A DNA stretch of 5,999 nucleotides from an uncultured Dysosmobacter sp. (GTDB lineage Bacteria > Bacillota > Clostridia > Oscillospirales > Oscillospiraceae). Below, one piece after another: positions 1 through 5,505 of the stretch (positions are counted from its first letter, which is position 1; every line of letters starts with the position of its first letter). Below the pieces are notes generated by a model. The model saw only the letters and a program-made list of their open reading frames with translations, ran no database searches and had not been told where the DNA came from. Position numbers and translations under genes: made by a program. The stretch spans positions 1 through 5,999 of the forward strand of contig CAKTSC010000100.1 of assembly GCA_934597465.1 (NCBI GenBank), read 5' to 3'.

Positions 1-414
1 GGCTGCGAGACCCTGCGCCTGGGTCTCTGGGACGGGGAGGAGGTCTACGTGGTCCCCGTCAGCTATGGCTATCTCTACGAGGAGGGCCGCTGCACCCTCT
101 ACTTCCACGGTAGTGCCCAGGGCCGCAAGGCGGAAGTCCTGGCACGAGGCGGAAATGTGGGCTTTGAGCTGGACCGGGGTGCGGAACTGATGACGGCTGA
201 GGTGGCCTGCGGTCACTCCACCCGCTACCAGAGCATCGTGGGCAGCGGCGAGGCCCAGCGTCTCGTGGAGCCGGAGGAGAAGCGCCTGGCCCTGCGGCAG
301 ATCATGCGCCACTACACAGGCCGGGAGAGCTGGGACTTCCCCGACGCCACCCTGGAGAAGACCGCCGTCTGGGCCCTCCGCGCCCACTGGCTCACCGCCA
401 AGGAACGGGGCTGA
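1..414 (+). CDS. Pyridoxamine 5'-phosphate oxidase (NimA-like) family protein, 5' end missing
   Basis: The reading frame is open from the first base of the window to the TGA at 412-414, so this is the C-terminal 137 codons of a protein that starts upstream; the GTG at 49 is internal. The segment LRLGLWDGEEVYVVPVSYGY is typical of the first strands of the split-barrel flavin-binding fold in NimA-type proteins. It is followed by a TLYFHGSAQGRK segment and by YQSIVGSGEAQRLVEPEEK, also usual in this family. Members bind FMN or a related cofactor, and a few reduce 5-nitroimidazoles; most are uncharacterised, so no substrate can be assigned. The family is usually about 150-160 residues, so only about 15-25 residues are missing. 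It is cytoplasmic, with no membrane segment visible. A strong hairpin follows 26 nt after the stop, and the next gene has its own promoter, so this gene probably belongs to a separate transcript. Confidence 0.85.
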   Translation, partial: GCETLRLGLWDGEEVYVVPVSYGYLYEEGRCTLYFHGSAQGRKAEVLARGGNVGFELDRGAELMTAEVACGHSTRYQSIVGSGEAQRLVEPEEKRLALRQIMRHYTGRESWDFPDATLEKTAVWALRAHWLTAKERG

Positions 415-440
415 CCCCCCGGATCCCCGAAAAGTACCCA

Positions 441-473
441 GCGGCCCCTGTATGCACGGCATACAGGGGCCGC
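441..473 (+). terminator. Perfect 15-bp inverted repeat, probable terminator of the NimA-like gene
   Basis: GCGGCCCCTGTATGC at 441-455 is followed by the loop ACG and then the exact reverse complement at 459-473. The hairpin lies 26 nt after the stop of the flavoprotein gene and about 70 nt before the ruvC promoter, where a terminator is expected. It is not a textbook intrinsic terminator: the right arm is followed by CGTTCCGTTCC rather than a T-run, and the first T5 comes only at about 506-510. On the minus strand the arm is followed after a few bases by a short TTTT. It could instead be an mRNA-stabilising 3' hairpin or a protein-binding palindrome. Confidence 0.6.
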
Positions 474-543
474 CGTTCCGTTCCCCTTCGCCCCGCCAGG
501 TTTCCTTTTTCTGCTAATCATAACGGAGGACGGCGTTTTCCTG

Positions 544-572
544 TTGCGCTCAAGGCCGGGATTTGCTATAAT
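544..572 (+). promoter_or_regulatory. SigA-type promoter with extended -10 upstream of ruvC
   Basis: The -35 element is TTGCGC (544-549, three of six consensus positions). A 17-nt spacer ends in TGC, an extended -10, directly before a perfect TATAAT at 567-572. Predicted transcription start is about 578-580, giving a leader of about 50 nt before the TTG start of ruvC. The promoter lies inside a possible N-terminal extension of the ruvC frame (open from 544), which argues that the extension is not translated. It would drive ruvC, ruvA, the DUF6054-like gene, ruvB and the ATPase gene. Confidence 0.75.
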
Positions 573-582
573 AAATAGAACT

Positions 583-606
583 GCTGTTCCGGAGCACCGG
601 AGCAGC
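583..606 (+). promoter_or_regulatory. Hairpin at the 5' end of the ruvC leader, built on a tandem 8-bp repeat
   Basis: Positions 583-592 can pair with 597-606 (10 bp including one G-U pair) around the tetraloop AGCA. The same bases contain CCGGAGCA twice in tandem (589-596 and 597-604). The hairpin begins about four nucleotides after the predicted transcription start and ends about 12 nt before the GGAGG of ruvC. A 5'-terminal stem of this kind can protect mRNA from decay; that role is inference here. Confidence 0.5.
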
Positions 607-630
607 CCATGGAGAGGGGAGGGGAACGGT

Positions 631-1140
631 TTGCGGATCCTGGGCATCGACCCCGGCTACGCCACCATCGGCTTCGGCCTCATCGAGGCGGAGCGCTGGA
701 ATGCCCGGATGCTGAGCTACGGGGCCATCACCACCCCGGCAGGGCTACCCCTGTCCCGGCGGCTCTACCAGATCAGCCGGGACGCCGAGGAGCTCATCGG
801 CAAGCTCCGGCCCGACGCCATCTCCATTGAGGAGCTCTTCTTCAACACCAATATCACCACCGGCATCGCCGTGGCCCACGCCCGGGGCGTCCTGCTCTGC
901 GCGGCGGAAAAATGCGGCGTGCCCCTCTTCGAGTATACCCCCGGCCAGGTGAAGCTGGCCGTCACTGGCTACGGCAAGGCGGAGAAGCGCCAGGTGATGG
1001 ACATGACCAAGCGCCTCCTGCATCTTGCGGCGCTGCCCCGCCCGGACGACGCGGCGGACGCCCTGGCCCTGGCCCTCTGCCACGCAAGGAGTTCTACTTC
1101 ACAGCTCCCGCAAACCAAGCCAGAGCGGGAGACCATCTAA
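631..1140 (+). CDS. ruvC: Crossover junction endodeoxyribonuclease RuvC
   Basis: RuvC is the dimeric, metal-dependent nuclease that nicks Holliday junctions symmetrically to resolve recombination intermediates, acting with RuvAB. The TTG at 631 is chosen because GGAGG (618-622) lies 8 nt upstream and because the protein then begins directly with the family's first strand. The frame is open further upstream, to 544, but those codons overlap the promoter and leader. The product is 169 residues, normal for RuvC. The four acidic catalytic residues are visible: D7 in GIDPG, E67 in SIEELFF, and D140 and D143 in DDAADAL. F70 matches the junction-stacking Phe, and the basic segment GYGKAEKRQV (113-122) is present. 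The last 17 residues form a hydrophilic tail. It is the first gene of the run, with 34 nt between its stop and ruvA. Confidence 0.96.
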   Translation: MRILGIDPGYATIGFGLIEAERWNARMLSYGAITTPAGLPLSRRLYQISRDAEELIGKLRPDAISIEELFFNTNITTGIAVAHARGVLLCAAEKCGVPLFEYTPGQVKLAVTGYGKAEKRQVMDMTKRLLHLAALPRPDDAADALALALCHARSSTSQLPQTKPERETI

Positions 1141-1146
1141 GGAAAA

Positions 1147-1160
1147 CGGCGGAGACGCCG
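1147..1160 (+). promoter_or_regulatory. Small GNRA-type hairpin next to the ruvA ribosome binding site
   Basis: CGGCG (1147-1151), the loop GAGA, and CGCCG (1156-1160) form a perfect 5-bp GC stem with a GNRA-class tetraloop. It ends immediately before GGGAGGAGG (1161-1169), the ruvA Shine-Dalgarno sequence, which itself remains unpaired. It may affect RNA processing or ribosome access; chance is also possible in DNA this rich in GC. Confidence 0.4.
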
Positions 1161-1174
1161 GGGAGGAGGAAACC

Positions 1175-1780
1175 ATGTTCTACTATCTGGACGGCACTGT
1201 GGCGGAGATCCTGCCGAGCCTGGCCGTCATCGACTGCGGCGGCGTGGGCTACGCCTGCCTCACCACCAACCACACCCTCTCCCAACTCCGAAAAGGGGAG
1301 CGGGGCAAGCTCTATACCTACCTCAATGTGGGCGAGAGCGTCTTTGACCTCTACGGTTTCGCCTCCTCCAAGGAGCTGGAGAGCTTCCGGATGCTGCTGG
1401 GGGTCTCGGGTGTAGGTCCCAAGGCGGCCCTCGCCATCCTTTCCGCCTGCACGCCGGAGGCCCTGGCTCTGGCGGTGGTCTCCGGGGATGAGAAGGCACT
1501 CACCGCCGCCCCTGGTGTGGGAAAGAAGATCGCCCAGCGCGTCATCCTGGAACTGAAGGACAAGCTTGCCCGGGAGAGCGCCGCCACAGGGCTGGATTTC
1601 TCCGGTGGAAATGCTGGCAAGGTATCCGCCTTCACATCCAAGGCGGGGGAAGCCGCCGCCGCCCTGGCGGTACTGGGATACTCCTCCCAGGAGGCCGCCG
1701 CCGCATTGAAGGGTCTGGACACTGACGCCCTCTCCCTGGAGGAGCTGATCCGACAGGCCCTGAAGCGCATGGCGCGCTGA
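1175..1780 (+). CDS. ruvA: Holliday junction branch migration complex subunit RuvA
   Basis: RuvA binds the four-way junction as a tetramer or double tetramer, holds it in the open square form and loads two RuvB motor rings. The ATG at 1175 follows AGGAGG (1164-1169) by 5 nt, and the 201-residue product has the usual family length. Domain I (about 1-62) is the OB fold ending in DLYGF. Domain II (about 65-135) has the two helix-hairpin-helix motifs, GVSGVGPKAAL (76-86) and APGVGKKIAQRV (112-123). A linker rich in Gly, Ser and Lys (about 136-156) leads to the RuvB-binding domain III (about 158-201, AALAVLGYSSQEA). One oddity: the acidic pin that is E55-D56 in E. coli reads E54-S55 here, with an Asp at 58. 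It is co-directional with ruvC and shares its likely transcript. Confidence 0.96.
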   Translation: MFYYLDGTVAEILPSLAVIDCGGVGYACLTTNHTLSQLRKGERGKLYTYLNVGESVFDLYGFASSKELESFRMLLGVSGVGPKAALAILSACTPEALALAVVSGDEKALTAAPGVGKKIAQRVILELKDKLARESAATGLDFSGGNAGKVSAFTSKAGEAAAALAVLGYSSQEAAAALKGLDTDALSLEELIRQALKRMAR

Positions 1781-1802
1781 TCCCCTAGAAAATAATAACG
1801 AT

Positions 1803-1823
1803 CTCCCACGCCTGGCGCGGGAG
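1803..1823 (+). promoter_or_regulatory. Short hairpin between ruvA and the DUF6054-like gene
   Basis: CTCCC (1803-1807) pairs with GGGAG (1819-1823), and CGC (1809-1811) with GCG (1815-1817), leaving one A-C mismatch and the loop CTG. There is no T-run after it, so it is unlikely to be a terminator. It ends 2 nt before the Shine-Dalgarno region AAAGGAG (1826-1832) of the next gene. Confidence 0.35.
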
Positions 1824-1839
1824 GGAAAGGAGCCCCAAC

Positions 1840-2172
1840 ATGGCCAAGTATGAGCGGAGATTCCACGGCGATTTCGACGCCGCCCTGGCAAAGATCCATG
1901 ACGCCGTGATCAACGGCAGCTATTCTGCCAGTTATGAGGACGGCAGCGACTATGTAAGCGGCGATTTTCGCTGTGCCGTCCGGGTCTATGAGCGCTACAG
2001 CGCCATGGGCGGCAACCGTGTCAGCCTCAGCGTGACCCTGGCCGGAAGCGGGGAGGCGCTCTTCCTCTCTGCCATCACTTCCGGCGGCAGTCAGGCAATG
2101 TTCCTTAAGGTGAACACCCTGGGCGAGAGCGCCTTCCTGAACTCCGTCCGGGACGCTCTGGACGCGCTGTAA
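1840..2172 (+). CDS. DUF6054-like small protein of unknown function
   Basis: The ATG at 1840 follows AAAGGAG by 7 nt and opens a 110-residue frame. The product resembles, from memory, the clostridial DUF6054 family. The recognisable parts are MAKYE and GDFD at the N-terminus, SASYEDGSDY (29-38), the core CAVRVYERYS and GGNRVSLSVTL (45-67), SAITSGGSQAMF (77-88), and a C-terminal NTLGESAFL (92-100). It has no signal peptide, no membrane segment, no Walker motif and no Cys pair; the alternating pattern in the middle suggests a beta-rich soluble fold. Function is unknown. It lies 59 nt after ruvA and 45 nt before ruvB, so it interrupts the usual ruvAB pair. Co-expression with the Ruv proteins is likely, but a role in recombination is only inference. 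Codon use matches its neighbours. Confidence 0.85.
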   Translation: MAKYERRFHGDFDAALAKIHDAVINGSYSASYEDGSDYVSGDFRCAVRVYERYSAMGGNRVSLSVTLAGSGEALFLSAITSGGSQAMFLKVNTLGESAFLNSVRDALDAL

Positions 2173-2182
2173 GGCGGGCGCC

Positions 2183-2221
2183 ATGAAGAAACCCACAAAG
2201 AACGAGGAGGGACGCTCATGA
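2183..2221 (+). CDS. Possible 12-codon minigene overlapping the ruvB start
   Basis: ATG at 2183 opens a frame encoding [12 protein letters not shown], ending at TGA 2219-2221, which overlaps the ruvB ATG as ATGA. AAGGCGG (2171-2177), one base from AAGGAGG, lies 5 nt upstream. The arrangement would suit translational coupling, with ribosomes ending here and restarting at ruvB. However, ruvB has its own good ribosome binding site (GAGGAGG at 2204-2210), and an ORF this short is expected often by chance. No known leader peptide is recognised. Confidence 0.25.
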   Translation: MKKPTKNEEGRS

Positions 2222-3276
2222 GCATCGATTTTGGAAATGACATCTACGAGGATCCCATCGTCGCCAAGACCTTCCTGGCGGAGGACGCCCAGGAATCCTC
2301 CCTCCGGCCCAAGACCCTTTCGGAGTACATCGGCCAGGAGCGGGCCCGGGAGCAGCTCTCTATCTTCATCCAGGCCGCCAAGGGCCGGAACGAGTCCCTG
2401 GATCACGTCCTGCTCCACGGCCCCCCGGGCCTCGGCAAAACGACTCTCGCCGGGATCATCGCCCAGGAGATGGGGGCGGGTATCCGCATCACCTCCGGCC
2501 CGGCCATTGAGAAGCCTGGCGACCTGGCCGCCCTCCTCACCAACCTCAACGAGGGGGACATCCTCTTTGTGGACGAGATCCACCGCCTGAACCGCTCCGT
2601 GGAGGAGATCCTCTACCCCGCCATGGAGGATTACGCCCTGGACATCATCGTGGGGAAGGGCCCCAGCGCCAACTCCATCCGCCTGGATCTGCCCCACTTC
2701 ACCCTCATCGGGGCCACCACCCGGGCGGGCCAGCTCTCCGCCCCCCTGCGGGATCGCTTCGGCGTGACGCTGCGCCTGGAGCTCTACACCCCGGAAGAGC
2801 TCTCCCGGATCGTCACCCGCTCGGCGGGGATCCTCCGGGTGGACATCGTGCCGGACGGAGCCTATGAGATCGCCCGGCGGAGCCGGGGCACTCCCCGCAT
2901 CGCCAACCGGATGCTCCGGCGGGTGCGGGACTACGCCCAGGTGAAGGCCGACGGCGTCATCACGGCGGAGGTGGCCGACCGGGCCCTCTGCGCCCTGGAG
3001 ATCGACCACCTGGGCCTGGATCCCGTGGACCGGCGGATGCTCTCCGCCATCATGGATCACTACCGGGGCGGCCCGGTGGGCCTGGAGACCCTGGCCGCCA
3101 CCATCGGGGAGGAGTCCGTCACGCTGGAGGATGTCTACGAGCCCTACCTTATGCAGCTTGGCTTCCTGACCCGGACGCCCCGGGGCCGCTGCGTCACGGA
3201 GCGGGCCTACCGCCACCTGCACCGCCCGGTGCCCGGCGGCGCGCCCGAGAGCCCCATGGAGCAGCTGAGCCTCTGA
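2218..3276 (+). CDS. ruvB: Holliday junction branch migration ATPase RuvB
   Basis: RuvB forms hexameric AAA+ rings that are loaded by RuvA and pump DNA through the Holliday junction using ATP. The ATG at 2218 follows GAGGAGG (2204-2210) by 7 nt. The 352 residues show Walker A GPPGLGKT (68-75), Walker B ILFVDEIH (115-122, D119 and E120), the sensor 1 region GATTRAG (165-171), the arginine-finger region LRDRFG (177-182), and the sensor 2 segment GTPRIANR (224-231). A C-terminal winged helix follows at about 260-335. The N-terminal segment [11 protein letters not shown] is also typical. The protein is somewhat longer than the usual 330-345 residues because of a Pro/Gly-rich tail (336-352) ending in MEQLSL, which resembles a sliding-clamp-binding peptide. 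Its stop overlaps the next gene's ATG (TGATG), so the two are probably translated together. Confidence 0.97.
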   Translation: MSIDFGNDIYEDPIVAKTFLAEDAQESSLRPKTLSEYIGQERAREQLSIFIQAAKGRNESLDHVLLHGPPGLGKTTLAGIIAQEMGAGIRITSGPAIEKPGDLAALLTNLNEGDILFVDEIHRLNRSVEEILYPAMEDYALDIIVGKGPSANSIRLDLPHFTLIGATTRAGQLSAPLRDRFGVTLRLELYTPEELSRIVTRSAGILRVDIVPDGAYEIARRSRGTPRIANRMLRRVRDYAQVKADGVITAEVADRALCALEIDHLGLDPVDRRMLSAIMDHYRGGPVGLETLAATIGEESVTLEDVYEPYLMQLGFLTRTPRGRCVTERAYRHLHRPVPGGAPESPMEQLSL

Positions 3277-4016
3277 TGGAGTATCTGAGCGGCATAAAGC
3301 TCCGGCAGGAGCTGCCGGAGGGGAGCTACCTCCGCCGCCTCCCCCCGGTGCGCTGCCTTATGGCGGGGCACGAGCTGCCCTTCGACCGGCCGGTCACCTT
3401 CCTGGTAGGGGAGAACGGCAGCGGGAAGTCCACCCTCCTGGAGGGCATCGCCCTGGCCTGCGGCTTCACCCCCGAGGGCGGCACCCGGAACTTCCGCTTC
3501 GCCACCCGGGAGACCCACTCGGAGCTGGGGGAGTACCTGGCCCCCATCCGGAAGGCCTACCCCCGGGACGGCTTCTTTCTCCGGGCGGAGGGCTTCTACA
3601 ATGTCGCCAGCAACATCGACGCGATGGACGAGGGCGGCATCCTGGGCCCCAAGGTCATCGACAGCTACGGCGGCGTGTCCCTCCACCGGCAGTCACATGG
3701 GGAGAGCTTCCTGGCTCTCGTGAAAAACCGCTTCGGCGGGGAAGGGCTCTACCTCCTGGACGAGCCGGAGGCAGCGCTGTCCCCCTCCCGGCTCCTGACC
3801 CTCCTCTGCGAGATGCGGCGGCTGGTGGAGCGCGATTCCCAGCTCATCGTGGCCACCCATTCGCCCATCCTCATGGCCTATCCCGGTGCCCGGCTCTACC
3901 AGCTGGGGGAGGAAGGCGTCCGGGCCGTGAATTACCGGGAAACGGAGCACTACCAGCTCACCAAGCGCTTCCTGGACAATCCGGAGCGGATGCTGCACTA
4001 TCTTTGGAAGGACTGA
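3276..4016 (+). CDS. Small ABC-type AAA family ATPase (COG3910-like), function unknown
   Basis: The ATG at 3276 overlaps the ruvB TGA, and no other start fits better. The 246-residue product has all nucleotide-binding parts of an ABC-type ATPase: Walker A GENGSGKST (45-53), the signature-like QSHGES (139-144), Walker B LYLLDEPE (158-165) with catalytic E163, and the switch histidine in ATHSP (H195). The C-terminal TEHYQLTKRFLDNPERML is characteristic of the predicted-ATPase group COG3910, as I recall it. Only about 85 residues separate Walker A from the signature, so there is no coiled-coil arm as in SMC, RecN or Rad50. There is no membrane segment or transport partner, so it is probably a soluble enzyme that dimerises around ATP. 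Its substrate is not known. Tight coupling to ruvB suggests, but does not prove, a DNA-related role. Confidence 0.88.
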   Translation: MEYLSGIKLRQELPEGSYLRRLPPVRCLMAGHELPFDRPVTFLVGENGSGKSTLLEGIALACGFTPEGGTRNFRFATRETHSELGEYLAPIRKAYPRDGFFLRAEGFYNVASNIDAMDEGGILGPKVIDSYGGVSLHRQSHGESFLALVKNRFGGEGLYLLDEPEAALSPSRLLTLLCEMRRLVERDSQLIVATHSPILMAYPGARLYQLGEEGVRAVNYRETEHYQLTKRFLDNPERMLHYLWKD

Positions 4017-4036
4017 ATATCCCGCGATCCCGCTTT

Positions 4037-4064
4037 TTGACATTGCTGTAAAGGAAAACAACAT
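4037..4064 (+). promoter_or_regulatory. Possible weak promoter before glmM
   Basis: A perfect TTGACA (4037-4042) stands in the 68-nt gap, but the best -10 at 16-nt spacing is CAACAT (4059-4064, three of six). Transcription would start near 4071, inside the glmM ribosome binding site region, which makes its use doubtful. Read-through from the upstream genes is an alternative, since no convincing terminator is seen in the gap. Confidence 0.25.
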
Positions 4065-4084
4065 CACAGAAGGGAACTGACGAT

Positions 4085-5440
4085 ATGGGCAAACTTTTTG
4101 GAACCGACGGCATCCGCGGCGTCGTGGGGGAAAACCTGACGGCGGAGATGGCATTCCGGGTGGGGCAGGCCGTGGCCTGCGTCCTGGCGGAGGACAGCGG
4201 GCGGCGGCCCGTGATCCTCATTGGCAAGGATACCCGCATCTCCTCCGATATGCTGGAGTCCGCCCTGATGGCGGGCATCTGCTCCGTGGGCGGCGACGTG
4301 AAGCCCGTGGGCACCATTCCCACCCCGGCGGTGGCATACCTTGCCCGGCAGGAGGGGGACGATGCCGGCATCGTTCTCTCCGCCAGCCACAACCCCTACG
4401 AGCACAACGGCATCAAGGTCTTCAGCGGCCAGGGCTACAAGCTCTCGGACGCGGTGGAGGCCCGCATCGAGGAGAAGATCCTCTCCCCGGAGCCCATGAA
4501 GCTCCGTACCCGGGGGGAGATCGGCCGCCGCTATCACGGCATGCGCCAGCTGAAGCGGGACTACATCGACTTTGTGGCCTCCACCGTGGAGAGCGACCTC
4601 TCCGGGCTCCGCATCCTAGTGGACTGCGCCAACGGCGCCGCCTCTGCCACTGCGCCGGAGCTCTTTGGCCGCTTCCGGGCCCACACGGACTTCCTCCACC
4701 GGGACCCCGACGGCGTCAACATCAATCACCGCTGCGGCTCCACCCATCTGGAGGATCTTGCCCAGCAGGTGGTCCGGGGCGGCTACGACGTGGGCGTTGC
4801 CTTTGACGGCGACGCCGACCGCTGCCTCCTGGTGGATGAGACCGGCGGGATCATTGACGGCGACAAGGTCATGGCTGTCTGCGGCGCGGACCTGAAGCGC
4901 CGGGGCGAGCTGATCGGAAACACCATCGTGGCCACCGTCATGAGCAATCTGGGCCTCCACGAGTTCTGCCGGAATGAGGGCATCGACCTGGTCTGCACTG
5001 CTGTGGGGGACCGCAATGTGCTGGAGGAGATGCTCCGCCACGATTACCGTATCGGCGGCGAGCAGTCCGGCCACACCATCTTCACCGCCCTGGAGACTAC
5101 CGGTGACGGGGAGGTCACGGCCCTGCAGTTCCTCCGGGTCCTGGCGGAGAGCGGGAAGAAGGCCAGCGTCCTGGCCTCCGTCTGCCCCACCTATCCCCAG
5201 GTGCTCCTCAATGTGGAGGTGCCCCACAGCGGCGGCGTGAAGGAGGCCATCATGGCGTCCGACATCCTGGCCCAGGCCATCCGGGCAGAGGAGGAAAAGC
5301 TGGGCGATTCCGGCCGCATCCTGGTGCGTCCCTCCGGCACCGAGGCCCTGATCCGGGTCATGGCGGAGGCAAAAACCGAGGCGGAAGCCCGGAATTGCGC
5401 CCAGTCTCTTGCCAATACTATAAAATCACTAAAATTCTGA
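4085..5440 (+). CDS. glmM: Phosphoglucosamine mutase GlmM
   Basis: GlmM converts glucosamine-6-phosphate to glucosamine-1-phosphate in the cytoplasm, the step between GlmS and GlmU on the way to UDP-GlcNAc and peptidoglycan. The ATG at 4085 follows GAAGGGA (4069-4075) by 9 nt, and 451 residues is close to the usual 445-450. The protein begins with the family-typical GKLFGTDGIRG. The phosphorylated serine is S101 in SASHNP (99-104). The magnesium loop is DGDADR (241-246), the sugar-binding loop GGEQSGH (324-330), and the phosphate-binding loop RPSGTE (415-420) lies in domain 4. All key residues are present, so it should be active, and the serine motif favours GlmM over other phosphohexomutases. 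Unlike many Firmicutes, no cdaA or cdaR gene precedes it. No hairpin terminator follows; T-runs at 5445-5450 and 5456-5460 have no stem. Confidence 0.96.
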   Translation: MGKLFGTDGIRGVVGENLTAEMAFRVGQAVACVLAEDSGRRPVILIGKDTRISSDMLESALMAGICSVGGDVKPVGTIPTPAVAYLARQEGDDAGIVLSASHNPYEHNGIKVFSGQGYKLSDAVEARIEEKILSPEPMKLRTRGEIGRRYHGMRQLKRDYIDFVASTVESDLSGLRILVDCANGAASATAPELFGRFRAHTDFLHRDPDGVNINHRCGSTHLEDLAQQVVRGGYDVGVAFDGDADRCLLVDETGGIIDGDKVMAVCGADLKRRGELIGNTIVATVMSNLGLHEFCRNEGIDLVCTAVGDRNVLEEMLRHDYRIGGEQSGHTIFTALETTGDGEVTALQFLRVLAESGKKASVLASVCPTYPQVLLNVEVPHSGGVKEAIMASDILAQAIRAEEEKLGDSGRILVRPSGTEALIRVMAEAKTEAEARNCAQSLANTIKSLKF

Positions 5441-5444
5441 GGAC

Positions 5445-5460
5445 TTTTTTCGCTGTTTTT
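5445..5460 (+). promoter_or_regulatory. Phased T-tracts upstream of the sigH promoter
   Basis: T6 (5445-5450) and T5 (5456-5460) have centres 10.5 bp apart, one helical turn, and lie about 47-62 bp before the predicted start site. AT-rich sequence here is rare in the window. The position and phasing suit a curved or UP-like element that raises promoter activity. They are not preceded by a GC stem, so they do not form a terminator for glmM. Confidence 0.4.
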
Positions 5461-5470
5461 GATAATTTGC

Positions 5471-5500
5471 TTGACAATTCCCGGAAACGATAGGTATAAT
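5471..5500 (+). promoter_or_regulatory. Consensus SigA-type promoter of sigH
   Basis: TTGACA (5471-5476) and TATAAT (5495-5500) both match consensus exactly, with an 18-nt spacer. Predicted transcription start is 5506-5508. This coincides with the only in-frame ATG of sigH (5506), so the transcript would have essentially no leader. It lies 30 nt after the glmM stop and separates sigH from the upstream run. Confidence 0.8.
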
Positions 5501-5505
5501 GGACT

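Noticed and set aside
544..630. An N-terminal extension of ruvC starting at TTG 544
   Set aside because: It would add 29 residues absent from RuvC proteins and overlaps the promoter. TTG 631 has a well-placed ribosome binding site and gives the normal N-terminus.
609..830. An ATG at 609 with a 73-codon frame overlapping the ruvC start
   Set aside because: It is in a different frame from RuvC, and its product is Arg- and His-rich translation of the ruvC codons without family resemblance.
1351..3222. A long open frame on the minus strand (about 620 codons) antisense to ruvA, the DUF6054-like gene and ruvB
   Set aside because: The frame is open because GC-rich codon bias on the coding strand removes stops from the opposite strand. 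Its translation is low-complexity with no recognisable domain, and the plus-strand genes under it are unmistakable.
4021..4038. GCG-ATCC-CGC followed by five T as a terminator after the ATPase gene
   Set aside because: The stem would be only 3 bp, too weak for intrinsic termination.
4616..5227. A 203-codon frame on the minus strand within glmM
   Set aside because: It is antisense to conserved GlmM motifs, has no clear domain and no convincing ribosome binding site.
5441..5466. T-runs after glmM as an intrinsic terminator
   Set aside because: No GC-rich inverted repeat precedes either run; partial pairing with 5404-5409 needs a loop of about 30 nt. They fit better as an upstream promoter element.
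5461..5466. GATAAT as an alternative -10 for sigH with a longer leader
   Set aside because: The region 17 nt upstream (TGAGGA) is a poor -35 and there is no TGn, while the consensus promoter at 5471-5500 is far stronger.
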